From positions 124,001 to 188,000 of the forward strand of contig NZ_CANNDN010000003.1 of the NCBI RefSeq assembly GCF_947503465.1: a stretch of 64,000 nucleotides of DNA, read 5' to 3'. The DNA comes from an uncultured Tateyamaria sp. (lineage in GTDB: Bacteria > Pseudomonadota > Alphaproteobacteria > Rhodobacterales > Rhodobacteraceae). The notes under the pieces are model-generated. The model was given only the letters and a program-made list of their open reading frames with translations, ran no database searches and was not told where the DNA came from. Positions 1 to 9,240 of the stretch are shown here, piece after piece (within the stretch, counting starts at the first letter, position 1; the number at the start of each line of letters is the position of its first letter). The position numbers were made by a program, and so were the translations under genes.

Positions 1-273
1 GCGCAGGCGGCACAGGCGCGTCCGTGGGTCTAAGCCACCATTAACCAAGATATGGCATAGCGGTGGTGCATCGCTATGCCTGCCGCAGGGCGCAAACACA
101 ACATCTTGCGCCCTGCCAAAATCCCGCCTCAGAAATGATGCACAAACGCACCACACCGACCCTCAAAATGCCCAATGGATTACGTTTCATTAACCACAAG
201 GCTTGAGAGACCGGGTCAATCAAGGCACAAATGTGGCCAGAATGAGGCACCCGCCTGACCCGGTGGGATCAAG

Positions 274-1167
274 TTGGAACAAGCACGCGGCAACGTATCG
301 CGGCTGGCCAGTTTGAAGGGATCGAGAAACGTGATTGCACGATTGTCTGGAGCCGCATTGCGCGGTTTTTTGGTGGCTTTGATGATTGCCACGCCCGCAC
401 TTGTGGTGCCCGGGGTGTCCATTGATTCATCGCAAGCCACTGTTTTGATTGCGCTTCTTGCAGCCTTTCTGACGTTCATCGAATACAATGCGCAAAGCCC
501 CAGCATTGTCGAGTTCCGCGATGCCGCCCCGTTCAACCGCCTGCGCTTTGCCGCCCTTCTGGCCACCGTTCTGCTGCTTAGCATCATTTGTCGTGGCAAG
601 ACGGACCCCACCCTGCTGACCAATGCGCTGACCTCTGTCGGCACGATCATCGGCAGCAGCATCGACTTTCCCTACAGCCCGGTGCGCCTTGTGGTGCTGA
701 TGCTGCCGCCCGACGCACATGACAGTGTGGTGCAATCGGTGCGCACAGCGGCCGGTATTGCCTACCTCATCTCGCTGATCGGCATGGCGATGTTCCTGTT
801 CCTCGTTCGCGTTCTGGGCTGGCCGTCGCGCAACGGGTCGTTCAACGTCTGGGTCAACCTGCCCTTGTTCGACCCCACGGCGGGCGGCGATGTCCTGTAC
901 CGCCTCAACCGTGACGCGCGCATCAACATCGCCCTTGGCTTCCTTCTGCCCTTCCTCATTCCGGCGGTGGTCAAGATGGCAGCGGACCTGCTAAACCCGA
1001 TCACGCTTGAGAACCCGCAAACCCTGATCTGGACGATGAGCGCATGGGCCTTTCTTCCCGCCAGCATGATCATGCGCGGCATCGCGATGCAGCGGATCGC
1101 AGAGATGATCAAGGACCAGCGCAAGCGCGCCTATGCCAACGCGGATCCGGACATGTTGCCGGCCTGA
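274..1167 (+). CDS. Integral membrane protein of unknown function
   Basis: I do not recognise this family. The 297-residue product has about five to six hydrophobic segments (roughly residues 28-48, 54-68, 91-106, 160-183, 218-240 and 250-268) and a basic C-terminal tail, so an inner-membrane protein is clear while a function is not. The start is uncertain: TTG at 274 has a GGTGGGA-like sequence five bases upstream, and GTG at 331 has GGGA nine bases upstream; either leaves the first membrane segment intact. The stop overlaps the beginning of the following nuclease-fold gene, so the two are probably translated together. Confidence 0.7.
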   Translation: MEQARGNVSRLASLKGSRNVIARLSGAALRGFLVALMIATPALVVPGVSIDSSQATVLIALLAAFLTFIEYNAQSPSIVEFRDAAPFNRLRFAALLATVLLLSIICRGKTDPTLLTNALTSVGTIIGSSIDFPYSPVRLVVLMLPPDAHDSVVQSVRTAAGIAYLISLIGMAMFLFLVRVLGWPSRNGSFNVWVNLPLFDPTAGGDVLYRLNRDARINIALGFLLPFLIPAVVKMAADLLNPITLENPQTLIWTMSAWAFLPASMIMRGIAMQRIAEMIKDQRKRAYANADPDMLPA

Positions 1168-2201
1168 TCACGACGCTTGCGGCCCTGCTGTGCGGGGCCG
1201 TGGCACAGGCGGACACATTGCGCATCGCCACCTACAACACGGAACTCCAACGCAAGGGCCCCGGTCTTTTCCTGCGTGACCTCGTGCGAGGTGACGATGA
1301 CCAGATCACTGCCGTGCTCGACGTCATCGCGCGGGCGGATGCCGACGTTCTGGCGCTCCAGGGCATCGACTACGACCTGACCGGAGAAGCGCTCAGCCGC
1401 CTTGCCGACGCTGCGGGGTACCCACACCATTTTGCGCTGCGTCCCAACACCGGCCGTCCCACCGGACTGGATATGGATGGTGACGGACGGCTTGGCGGAC
1501 CGCGCGACGCCCAGGGCTTTGGTTACTTTTCCGGTCAGGGCGGTATGGCGATCCTGTCGCGCCTGCCGATTGATGCCGCCAACGTCCAGGACCTGTCCGA
1601 CCTACTGTGGGTCGATGTGCCGGACGCGCGTCTGCCCGAGGTGAACGGGGCCCCCTTCCCATCCAAAGAGGCGCAAGCCGCTCAGCGCCTGTCCACGACC
1701 GGGCACTGGATCGTGTCCATCACCACGCCGGACGGTCCGTTTCACCTGATGACCTTCCATGCCAGCCCGCCGGTCTTTGACGGGCCCGAAGATCGGAACG
1801 GCAAGCGCAATCACGACGAGGTCCGGCTGTGGCAGCACGTTCTGGACGGCACCGTTGGCACCGCACCGCCGGGTGCGTTTGTGATTGCCGGGGATGCAAA
1901 CCTTGACCCCCGGGACGGCAGCGGTTTGCACAGTGCGATCATTGACCTTCTGCAAGATCAACGGCTTAGCGATGTGTCCCCGCGGGGACAGTTTGGCACC
2001 GACACCGTGGACTGGACCGATCCCGTGCCCGGCGACCTGCGCGTCAGCTATGTTTTGCCCTCGACCCACTGGACCGCCATCGACAGCGGCGTGTTGTGGC
2101 CCGCACCGGACGATCCCTTTGCCGACTCGGTCGCCACAGCCAGCCGCCACCGGCTTGTTTGGGCCGACCTGACCCTTGACCCTGCGGACGGTGGTGAGTA
2201 G
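1164..2201 (+). CDS. Endonuclease/exonuclease/phosphatase-fold protein, probably secreted
   Basis: The protein has the exonuclease/endonuclease/phosphatase (EEP) fold signatures: LRIATYNTE near the N-terminus, a DADVLALQGID segment, VIAGDANLDP in the middle and SRHRLVWADL at the C-terminus. A hydrophobic stretch ending in AVAQA just before LRIATYN looks like a signal peptide, suggesting a periplasmic or secreted phosphodiesterase or nuclease. Two things are odd. The usual catalytic Glu of the second motif (LQE) is Gly here (LQG). The only start that places the signal peptide at the N-terminus and overlaps the upstream stop is CTG at 1164; an ATG at 1044 would add 40 charged residues lying inside the previous gene. 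Activity and substrate are unknown. Confidence 0.75.
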   Translation: MITTLAALLCGAVAQADTLRIATYNTELQRKGPGLFLRDLVRGDDDQITAVLDVIARADADVLALQGIDYDLTGEALSRLADAAGYPHHFALRPNTGRPTGLDMDGDGRLGGPRDAQGFGYFSGQGGMAILSRLPIDAANVQDLSDLLWVDVPDARLPEVNGAPFPSKEAQAAQRLSTTGHWIVSITTPDGPFHLMTFHASPPVFDGPEDRNGKRNHDEVRLWQHVLDGTVGTAPPGAFVIAGDANLDPRDGSGLHSAIIDLLQDQRLSDVSPRGQFGTDTVDWTDPVPGDLRVSYVLPSTHWTAIDSGVLWPAPDDPFADSVATASRHRLVWADLTLDPADGGE

Positions 2202-2234
2202 GCGAAACCTCAAGCAATCAAAGGAGTTTCGCCC

Positions 2235-3338
2235 ATGTCCAATCCGTCGATCTTGATCCTGCCCGGCGACGGCATCGGCCCCGAAGTCATGGACCAGGTG
2301 GTCCGGGTCATCGACTGGTACGGCGCGAAACGGGACCTGGCCTTTGACGTCTCGACCGACCTTGTGGGCGGGGCGGCCTATGACGCGCATGGCGTGCCGC
2401 TACACGACGACACCATGGCCAAGGCACAAGAGGTGGACGCGGTTCTGCTGGGTGCCGTTGGGGGGCCGAAATACGACGACCTGGACTTTTCGGTGAAGCC
2501 AGAGCGCGGCCTGCTGCGTCTGCGCAAGGAGATGGACCTGTTTTCGAACCTGCGCCCGGCACAATGCTTTGACGCGCTGGCGGATTTCTCTTCGTTGAAA
2601 AAGGATGTGGTCGCAGGCCTTGACATCATGATCGTGCGCGAGCTGACATCCGGCGTCTACTTTGGCGAACCGCGCGGCATCTTCGAGGAAGGCAACGAAC
2701 GCGTCGGTATCAATACCCAGCGCTATACTGAATCAGAGATCGAACGCGCCGCCCGCTCGGCCTTTGAACTGGCGATGCGCCGCAGCAAAAAGGTCTGCTC
2801 GATGGAGAAGGCCAACGTGATGGAATCGGGCATTCTCTGGCGCGAAGTCGTGACCAAGGTGGGCGAAGACTATCCCGAGGTGGAGCTGAGCCACATGTAC
2901 GCCGACAATGGCGCGATGCAGCTGGTGCGCGCGCCCAAGCAGTTTGACGTGATCGTCACGGACAACCTGTTCGGCGACATCCTGTCGGACTGTGCCGCGA
3001 TGCTGACGGGTTCGCTCGGCATGTTGCCCTCCGCCTCGCTGGGTGCACCGATGGCGAACGGACGGCCCAAGGCCATGTACGAGCCCGTCCACGGCTCGGC
3101 CCCCGACATCGCGGGTCAGGGCAAGGCGAACCCGATTGCCTGCATGCTCAGCTTTGCGATGGCCCTGCGCTATTCCTTCGACCAAGGGGACGAAGCCGCG
3201 CGGCTGGAGAACGCCATCGAAAAGGTGCTGGCAGACGGGGCACGCACGGCTGACCTGATGGGACCCGAAGGCGGCACACCGCTGTCGACGGCAGACATGG
3301 GCGACGCGATCCTCGCGGCCCTTGACGCCAGCCTTTGA
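2235..3338 (+). CDS. leuB: 3-isopropylmalate dehydrogenase
   Basis: LeuB catalyses the NAD-dependent oxidative decarboxylation of 3-isopropylmalate to 2-oxoisocaproate in cytosolic leucine biosynthesis. The 367-residue length is normal for the family. Visible signatures are the N-terminal [10 protein letters not shown] nucleotide-fold motif, the substrate loop with [18 protein letters not shown], and the metal/NAD-binding signature around [15 protein letters not shown] followed by [18 protein letters not shown]. The ATG follows AAGGAG eight bases upstream. It follows the EEP-fold gene by 33 bases and may be co-transcribed with it. A strong GC hairpin lies just after the stop. Confidence 0.97.
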   Translation: MSNPSILILPGDGIGPEVMDQVVRVIDWYGAKRDLAFDVSTDLVGGAAYDAHGVPLHDDTMAKAQEVDAVLLGAVGGPKYDDLDFSVKPERGLLRLRKEMDLFSNLRPAQCFDALADFSSLKKDVVAGLDIMIVRELTSGVYFGEPRGIFEEGNERVGINTQRYTESEIERAARSAFELAMRRSKKVCSMEKANVMESGILWREVVTKVGEDYPEVELSHMYADNGAMQLVRAPKQFDVIVTDNLFGDILSDCAAMLTGSLGMLPSASLGAPMANGRPKAMYEPVHGSAPDIAGQGKANPIACMLSFAMALRYSFDQGDEAARLENAIEKVLADGARTADLMGPEGGTPLSTADMGDAILAALDASL

Positions 3339-3348
3339 CAGGGCGCGG

Positions 3349-3374
3349 GCGCGCGACTGCCACAGGTCGCGCGC
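3349..3374 (+). terminator. GC-rich hairpin downstream of leuB
   Basis: A perfect inverted repeat with nine-base arms (GCGCGCGAC and GTCGCGCGC) around an eight-base loop begins ten bases after the leuB stop. It lacks a T-run, so it is either a weak or Rho-assisted terminator or an RNA-stabilising 3' hairpin. Confidence 0.5.
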
Positions 3375-3459
3375 CATGTCAGGGCAGGAATTCCTGACTT
3401 GGGACATCACGACGCGGTCACCACTTCGTGATCCGTAGTAACGGACCAAAGGAAATCCC

Positions 3460-3822
3460 ATGTCCCTGTATTCCCTGCGCACTGCACTGTGCGCCCTTGT
3501 TCTTGGTGGCCTTGCGGCCTGTGATCTTGCATACCCCGTCAGCGTGATTGGCGATGACGGCATGACCTTCCGCGGCTCTGCCACCGACACGTTCCTGCAT
3601 GGTGGCAGCTTTCAGGCGACGAATGGCAGCGCGGTGTGTTCGGGCACCTATGACAAGTTCGCGGATATCAGCACGGTGAGCTTCCCCGTCGTGTGCAACA
3701 ACGGCCTGCGCGGCGTCGGCACCGCCTATTTCCAATCGCCCACCAGTGGTTCCGGCTTTGTCACAATGACCGATGGCAGCCGCTGGCAGTTCATCTTCGG
3801 ACAAGGTGCGCTGTCTATTTAG
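3460..3822 (+). CDS. Small predicted lipoprotein
   Basis: This 120-residue protein begins with a basic, hydrophobic leader and a lipobox LAAC at about residues 18-21, so Cys21 is the likely lipidated residue. The mature part is rich in Gly, Ser and Thr, with alternating hydrophobic residues (FRGSATDTFLHGG, YFQSPTSGSGFVTMTDG) that suggest a small beta-structured outer-membrane lipoprotein. Cysteines at about 60 and 79 could form a disulfide. AAGGAAA precedes the ATG by five bases. I do not recognise a named family; many Rhodobacteraceae carry similar small lipoproteins. Confidence 0.7.
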   Translation: MSLYSLRTALCALVLGGLAACDLAYPVSVIGDDGMTFRGSATDTFLHGGSFQATNGSAVCSGTYDKFADISTVSFPVVCNNGLRGVGTAYFQSPTSGSGFVTMTDGSRWQFIFGQGALSI

Positions 3823-3894
3823 GCAGTGGCGGGGCTGGTGGAGCGCGGCCAGCCCCGCTATGCAGCCCCTGACCCAACCACCAAGGCGACGCTG

Positions 3895-4878
3895 ATGTCA
3901 TCCAATGCCAAGGGGGCGCTTCTGGCCCTGATCGCTTTTGGGCTGTTTTCCACCCACGACGTCTTCATCAAGACGCTCGGGGCCACGTATTCGCCCATCC
4001 AGATCGTGTTTTTCAGCGTGCTGCTCAGCTTTCCGCTGGCAACGATCATGCTGATGCGGGATGCAAGGCCCGGCACGCTGGTTCCCGTGCATCCGTGGTG
4101 GATGGCCCTGCGCACCGTGGGGGCCGTGATCACCGGGGTGTCGGCGTTTTACGCGTTTTCGAACCTGCCGCTCACGCAGACCTATGCCATCCTGTTTGCC
4201 ACGCCGTTGCTGATTACCGTGCTGTCGATCCCGATCCTGGGCGAAAAGGTGCGTCTGCCGCGATGGCTTGCCGTCATTGTGGGGCTGCTGGGTGTGATGG
4301 TTGTCTTGCGCCCGGGCACGACGGATCTGACCCTTGGCCATGCCGCCGCCATCGTCGCCGCCTTTGCCGGGGCGTTTGCGTCGATCGTCGTGCGCAAGAT
4401 CGGGGCCGAAGAGCGGACGGTTGTCCTGCTGCTGTATCCGATGGTTGCGAATTTTGTCGTGATGGGGATTGCCCTGATCTTTGTCTACAAACCCATGCCG
4501 GGCGAGCATCTGGCGATGCTGGCCATCATTTCGGTCATGGCCTGGGTCGCGGGCCGCTTTATCATCGCCGCCTACCAGACCGGCGAAGCCGCGATCGTGG
4601 CGCCCATGCAGTATTCGCAGATCCTGTGGGCAACGGCCTATGGCCTGATCTTTTTCGATGAAACGCCGGACATGTTCACCGGCGTCGGAGCGGGCATTAT
4701 CATCGCGTCCGGCCTGTTCATCGTGTTCCGCGAAAGCACGTCCGGAAATTCCGAAAACACCCCCGTGCTGCGCACCCGCAGCCGCATCGGCACGCCCGGT
4801 ACGTTCCGTGTCAGCAGCCTGATGACCAGCGGCAGGTTCCGGGACAAGCCCCTTGCCAAAACCCCGGACGCGGAGTAA
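3895..4878 (+). CDS. DMT-superfamily (EamA) transporter
   Basis: A polytopic membrane protein of 327 residues with ten hydrophobic segments arranged as two EamA repeats, typical of drug/metabolite exporters. The first repeat starts KGALLALIAFGLFSTHDVFIK and includes the conserved YAFSNLPLTQTYAILFATPLLITVLS segment; the second begins near AAAIVAAFAGAFASIVVRK. The C-terminal 45 residues are hydrophilic and basic. I chose the ATG at 3895 because the in-frame GTG at 3826 would add a non-hydrophobic leader. The substrate cannot be inferred; family members export amino acids, metabolites or drugs. Confidence 0.88.
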   Translation: MSSNAKGALLALIAFGLFSTHDVFIKTLGATYSPIQIVFFSVLLSFPLATIMLMRDARPGTLVPVHPWWMALRTVGAVITGVSAFYAFSNLPLTQTYAILFATPLLITVLSIPILGEKVRLPRWLAVIVGLLGVMVVLRPGTTDLTLGHAAAIVAAFAGAFASIVVRKIGAEERTVVLLLYPMVANFVVMGIALIFVYKPMPGEHLAMLAIISVMAWVAGRFIIAAYQTGEAAIVAPMQYSQILWATAYGLIFFDETPDMFTGVGAGIIIASGLFIVFRESTSGNSENTPVLRTRSRIGTPGTFRVSSLMTSGRFRDKPLAKTPDAE

Positions 4879-4893
4879 TCCGCGCGCATCGGT

Positions 4894-4970
4894 CGGAGTG
4901 TAGCTCAGCCTGGTAGAGCACTGTCTTCGGGAGGCAGGGGCCGGAGGTTCGAATCCTCTCACTCCGACCA
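4894..4970 (+). tRNA. tRNA-Pro (CGG anticodon)
   Basis: The sequence folds as a standard cloverleaf: acceptor stem CGGAGTG with CACTCCG, D-arm TAGCTCAGCCTGGTAGAGCA, anticodon stem CTGTC/GGCAG with loop TTCGGGA giving CGG, and a T-arm with GGTTCGAATCC. CCA is encoded at the 3' end. Confidence 0.97.
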
Positions 4971-5308
4971 AGAAACACCCCTTGTCTACATTGCCCTTGC
5001 CCTTGATCGCGCCCGCGGCAACGATCTTGGGTTTGCACCGCATCCGCGCTGTGCGCGGCGGACGACCGTGTGATCGAACGCCACACGATACCGACGTCAT
5101 CACGCTTTTACCGTGAGGCGCATTTTTCGAAATGGGCGCGTTCACTGTCCGCCATCCCGGTCGATTTGACTGGCCTGTGCCAGATGGACCCTGCATGGCC
5201 TTGCCACCCGTCGCAGCAGGATCGTTGTATGTCGCGAAAGCACTGGACAGGGATGTCCAGTATTTCGCACCGTTTCCGCAACAACGACTCGGAACAGGGA
5301 ATATCGGG
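4971..5308. other. Intergenic region between tRNA-Pro and the amine operon
   Basis: No convincing gene is present; short open frames here lack family signatures. A small inverted repeat (CTGGAC and GTCCAG, six-base loop) at about 5244-5261 lies some 50 bases before the oxidoreductase start and could be an operator or leader hairpin. Confidence 0.5.
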
Positions 5309-7714
5309 ATGAAGTCGCAATATCGCGTGGTGGTGATTGGCGGGGGTGTTGTGGGGGCATCGGTCCTGTATCACCTGGCCAAGATGGGGTGGACGGACGT
5401 GGCGCTGATCGAACGATCCGTTCTGACAGCCGGGTCCAGTTGGCATGCGGCAGGCGGCATTCACGCGCTGAATGCGGACCCGAACATGGCCGCGCTTCAG
5501 GCCTATACCATCGATCTTTTGTCAGAGATCGAAGAGGAAAGCGGCCAGAACATCGGGCTGCACATGACCGGCGGCCTGACCCTGGCGGGCACGCCCGAAC
5601 GCTGGGAATGGCTGCAATCAGCCTACCGCGTGTTCCAGTCCATCGGGATTGAGGATTGCGAGCTTTTGACACCGCAGCAAGCGCAAGACCGCTGTCCCAT
5701 CATGTCCACGGATGGTGTGTTGGGGGCCATGTGGGCCGACCGTGAAGGGTATGTGGACACAACCGGCACCGTGCATGCCTATGCCACGGCGGCCAAGAAA
5801 CGCGGTGCATCAGTGTTCGAACACACCAAGGTCGAGGCGCTGGAACAGGTGCATGACGGCTGGATCGTGAAGACGGACAAGGGCGACATCCGTTGCGAAC
5901 ATGTGGTCAATGCGGCGGGTCTTTGGGCCAAGCAGGTGGGACGCATGGCGGGGATCGAATTGCCTGTCTCGCCGCTGAAGCACCATTACCTGATCACCGA
6001 CCAGATCCCCGAAGTGGCCGCGCATGATTTTGAGATGCCCATGACCGTCGACCTTGAGGGGTTCACTTACATGCGGCAGGACCAAAAGGGCATCCTGATC
6101 GGCATTTACGAGCTGGAGCACCAGCACTGGGCCATGGACGGCGCGCCGTGGAATTACGGGATGGAGCTGTTTCAGCAAGACCTTGACCGGATCGAGAACG
6201 AATTGACGCTGGGCTTTGCCCGCTATCCATCGGCCGAGAATGTGGGGATCAAAACCTGGGTCAACGGCGCCTTCACGTTCAGCCCCGATGGCAACCCGCT
6301 GGTCGGGCCGGTGCCGGGCAAGCGCGGCTACTGGTCCGCCTGTGCGGTCATGGCCGGGTTCCTGCAGGGCGGCGGCGTCGGCAAGTCGCTGGCAGAATGG
6401 ATGATCGAGGGCGAACCGGAAGCCGATGTCTACTGCATGGACGTCGCCCGCTATGGCAAGTTCGCCGATAACAAGCAGTACATCAAGGAAACCACCGGAC
6501 AGTTCTACTCCCGCCGCTTCGTGATGTCGTACCCGAACGAACAGCTTCCAGCGGGGCGGCCGCTGAAGATGGCACCTGCGCATGATGCGATGACGGCGGC
6601 CGGGTGTCGCTGGGGGTCAAGCTGGGATCTGGAGACGCCCTTGTATTTTGCGCCCTCCGACGATTTCGTGGAAAACCTGACGCTGAAGCGGTCGAACGCG
6701 CATGATATTGTCGCCGCCGAATGCCGGAACGTGCGCGAAAATGTCGGCATGGTCGACATCACCGGCTTCTCGCGGTTCGAGGTGACAGGACCGCAGGCCG
6801 AAGCGTGGCTGAACCACGTCATGGCGTCGAAACTGCCCGCGCCGGATCGGGCCAAGCTGGCCCCGATGCTGGGCGAGGACGGGCGACTGAAGGGTGACTT
6901 GACGGTCCTGAACTGGGGTGACGGCCCGTGGTGGATCATGGGGTCCTATTACCTGCGCGCCTGGCACATGCGCTGGTTCGACGACCACATGATCGACGGC
7001 GTGCAGGTCCGCGATCTGGGTGAGGAGATGTGCGGCTTTGGCCTGACCGGCCCGAATGCGCGCAAGGTGATCGAAAAGCTGTGCCATCAGGACATTGGCG
7101 CGCTGGGGTTCATGGGCTGTGGTGATTTTGATGTGGGCATGATCCGGGCAAAGGTGGCGCGCATGTCTGTCGCGGGTGAGTTGGGGTACGAGATCAACTG
7201 CCGCTACGGCGATCATGTGAAATTGCGGCGGATGCTGCTGGAGGCTGGCGCGGATTTCGGCCTGCAGGAATACGGCTTCAACGCCATGCTGTCGTTGCGG
7301 CTGGAAAAATCCTTTGGCATCTGGTCGGCTGAATTTACCCAAGGCTATACCCCCGGCATGACCGGCATGGACCGGTGGATCGACTGGGACAAGGACTTTG
7401 TGGGCAAGGCCGCCGCCATCGCTGAGCGTGACGGGAATGGTCCGGCGCAAAAGCTGGTCACGCTTGAAATAGATGCCGATGACGCGGATGCCAGCGGGTA
7501 CGAACCCGTATGGAATGGCGATACGCGCGTGGGTTTCGTCACGTCGGGCGGTTATGGGCACACGGTGCAAAAGTCCCTCGCCATGGCGTTGGTTGACGTT
7601 GATGCCGCAGCCGAAGGCACCGACCTGAAGGTCCACGTCGTCGGCGTGGAACGGTCCGCCAAGGTGATCGGCCCCTCGCCCTATGACCCGACAGGCAAGG
7701 CCATGCGGGGATGA
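5309..7714 (+). CDS. FAD-dependent oxidoreductase fused to GcvT domain (dimethylglycine/sarcosine dehydrogenase family)
   Basis: This 801-residue protein has an N-terminal DAO-type FAD domain (VVVIGGGVVGASVLYHLAK at residues 6-24, then GSSWHAAGGIHALN, the usual covalent-flavin neighbourhood) and a C-terminal GcvT/aminomethyltransferase domain (about 430-801) that in relatives carries tetrahydrofolate. The family oxidatively N-demethylates dimethylglycine, sarcosine or related methylamines and passes the one-carbon unit to folate. The ATG at 5309 sits immediately before the FAD motif; the frame continues upstream without family similarity. It overlaps the MttB-family gene by four bases (ATGA), and the TetR gene follows, so the three form one operon for methylated-amine use. 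The exact substrate is not known. Confidence 0.9.
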   Translation: MKSQYRVVVIGGGVVGASVLYHLAKMGWTDVALIERSVLTAGSSWHAAGGIHALNADPNMAALQAYTIDLLSEIEEESGQNIGLHMTGGLTLAGTPERWEWLQSAYRVFQSIGIEDCELLTPQQAQDRCPIMSTDGVLGAMWADREGYVDTTGTVHAYATAAKKRGASVFEHTKVEALEQVHDGWIVKTDKGDIRCEHVVNAAGLWAKQVGRMAGIELPVSPLKHHYLITDQIPEVAAHDFEMPMTVDLEGFTYMRQDQKGILIGIYELEHQHWAMDGAPWNYGMELFQQDLDRIENELTLGFARYPSAENVGIKTWVNGAFTFSPDGNPLVGPVPGKRGYWSACAVMAGFLQGGGVGKSLAEWMIEGEPEADVYCMDVARYGKFADNKQYIKETTGQFYSRRFVMSYPNEQLPAGRPLKMAPAHDAMTAAGCRWGSSWDLETPLYFAPSDDFVENLTLKRSNAHDIVAAECRNVRENVGMVDITGFSRFEVTGPQAEAWLNHVMASKLPAPDRAKLAPMLGEDGRLKGDLTVLNWGDGPWWIMGSYYLRAWHMRWFDDHMIDGVQVRDLGEEMCGFGLTGPNARKVIEKLCHQDIGALGFMGCGDFDVGMIRAKVARMSVAGELGYEINCRYGDHVKLRRMLLEAGADFGLQEYGFNAMLSLRLEKSFGIWSAEFTQGYTPGMTGMDRWIDWDKDFVGKAAAIAERDGNGPAQKLVTLEIDADDADASGYEPVWNGDTRVGFVTSGGYGHTVQKSLAMALVDVDAAAEGTDLKVHVVGVERSAKVIGPSPYDPTGKAMRG

Positions 7715-9240
7715 CAGACCCTGCCCGTCGCCGCCGCGGTCGTGGTGCGGCCCCCGTGAGGAGCCGCACCACCAACTACCGCACCCTGCGCAATCCCTTC
7801 CCGCCGATGAACGTGTTTTCGCAGGACCGGATTGCAGCGCTGCACGAAGCGTCCCTGGACGTTCTGGAACGGTTGGGCATCAAGGTTTTGCTGCCCGAAG
7901 CGCGGGCCAGGTTCAAATCGGGGGGCGCGCGCGTGAATGACAGTACCGAAATGGTGCATATCGGGCGCGAGATGGTCGAGGCGGCGCTGGCAACCGCGCC
8001 AAGATCCTTTCCCCTGATCGCGGGAAGCCCGGACCGCAATCTGGTGATGGAACTGGGGTCGATGATCTTTCAGCCCGGCGCGGGCTGTCCCCATGCCACC
8101 GATCTGGACCGGGGTCGCCGTCCGGGCACGGAACAGGACTTTCGTGAATTGATCAGCCTGACGCAGCACTATGACGTGCTGCACATGATCCCGCCGCTGG
8201 TGGAACCGCAGGATGTGCCCATCCACCTGCGCCACTACGCCATGATCCAAGGGCAGATGGAACTGACGGACAAACTGCCCTTCATCTTTTCGCGTGGGAC
8301 CGGGCAGGTCGATGAAAGCTTTGAAATGCTGCGCGATTTTCGCGGGCTTTCAGATGCCGAATTCGCGGCCCGTTCGCATTGCTACACCATCATCAACACC
8401 AATTCGCCCCGGCAACTGGACATCCCCATGGCGCTTGGGATCATGGATTTTGCCCGTGCGGGCCAGATGGCGATCATCACGCCGTTCACGCTGATGGGGG
8501 CCATGGCACCAATCACGGTTGCGGGGGCCATGACGCTCAGCCATGCCGAAGCGTTGGCGGCAATCACACTGGGCCAGTTGGTCAATCCCGGCGCGCCGGT
8601 GTGCTACGGCACTTTCACATCGAATGTGGACATGAAGTCGGGCGCGCCCATCTTTGGCACGCCGGAACACTTCAAGGCATCATTGGCCGCTGGTCAGCTT
8701 GCCCGCCATATCGGTTTGCCGTGGCGATGTGCGTCGGGGTCCGCGGCGAACCTTGGCGATGTGCAGGCCGCGAACGAGACGCAGTTTGGAACCTGGGGCT
8801 GCCTGATGGCCGGCGCCACCGTCACGTTGCACGCGGCGGGGTGGTTGGAGGGCGGATTGACCATTTCGTATGAAAAGCTGGTCACGGATGTCGAGGTCTT
8901 GCAGATGGTGGCCGAACTTTGCGCCGCCACTCCGGCGGACGAGGCCGAGATCGCGATGGACGCATTGGAAGAGGTGCAACCGGGCGGGCACTTCTTTGGC
9001 GCGGCCCACACGATGGAACGCTATGCGACCGAATTCTATGAACCCGTCGTGGCGGATTTTGCCAACTTCGGGACATGGGAAGAACGCGGCGGTTTGGATG
9101 CCACCACGCGGGCGACTGACATCTGGAAAGGTATCCTGCGCGACTTTACCCCGCCTGCGACCAATGGCGATCGTCTGGAGGCCTTGCACAAATACATAGC
9201 AGACCGCACTGCCGCAGGCGGTTGCGCCCCCACAAGCTGA
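7711..9240 (+). CDS. Trimethylamine methyltransferase (MttB) family protein, non-pyrrolysine
   Basis: The 509-residue product belongs to the MttB superfamily, whose members move a methyl group from quaternary or tertiary amines to a corrinoid protein. Conserved segments include SLDVLERLGIKVLLPEAR, the IINTNSPRQLDIPMALGIMDFARAGQ region, TPFTLMGAMAPITVAGAM and GSAANLGDVQAANETQFGTWG. No in-frame TAG interrupts the reading frame, so this is a pyrrolysine-free member like glycine betaine or proline betaine methyltransferases. No corrinoid protein gene lies nearby. Translational coupling to the GcvT-fused oxidoreductase upstream points to a shared pathway for a methylated amine; the substrate is inference. 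Confidence 0.88.
   Translation: MTDPARRRRGRGAAPVRSRTTNYRTLRNPFPPMNVFSQDRIAALHEASLDVLERLGIKVLLPEARARFKSGGARVNDSTEMVHIGREMVEAALATAPRSFPLIAGSPDRNLVMELGSMIFQPGAGCPHATDLDRGRRPGTEQDFRELISLTQHYDVLHMIPPLVEPQDVPIHLRHYAMIQGQMELTDKLPFIFSRGTGQVDESFEMLRDFRGLSDAEFAARSHCYTIINTNSPRQLDIPMALGIMDFARAGQMAIITPFTLMGAMAPITVAGAMTLSHAEALAAITLGQLVNPGAPVCYGTFTSNVDMKSGAPIFGTPEHFKASLAAGQLARHIGLPWRCASGSAANLGDVQAANETQFGTWGCLMAGATVTLHAAGWLEGGLTISYEKLVTDVEVLQMVAELCAATPADEAEIAMDALEEVQPGGHFFGAAHTMERYATEFYEPVVADFANFGTWEERGGLDATTRATDIWKGILRDFTPPATNGDRLEALHKYIADRTAAGGCAPTS

Noticed and set aside
3898-5196. 432-residue open frame antisense to the DMT transporter and tRNA-Pro
   Set aside because: His/Arg/Gln-rich shadow composition, runs through a tRNA gene, no domain.
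5070-5312. 80-residue plus-strand frame after tRNA-Pro
   Set aside because: No ribosome site or family signature; ends where the oxidoreductase begins.
7711-9240. Possible pyrrolysine-containing MttB
   Set aside because: No in-frame TAG; the gene is continuous to a TGA stop, so it is the non-pyrrolysine type.
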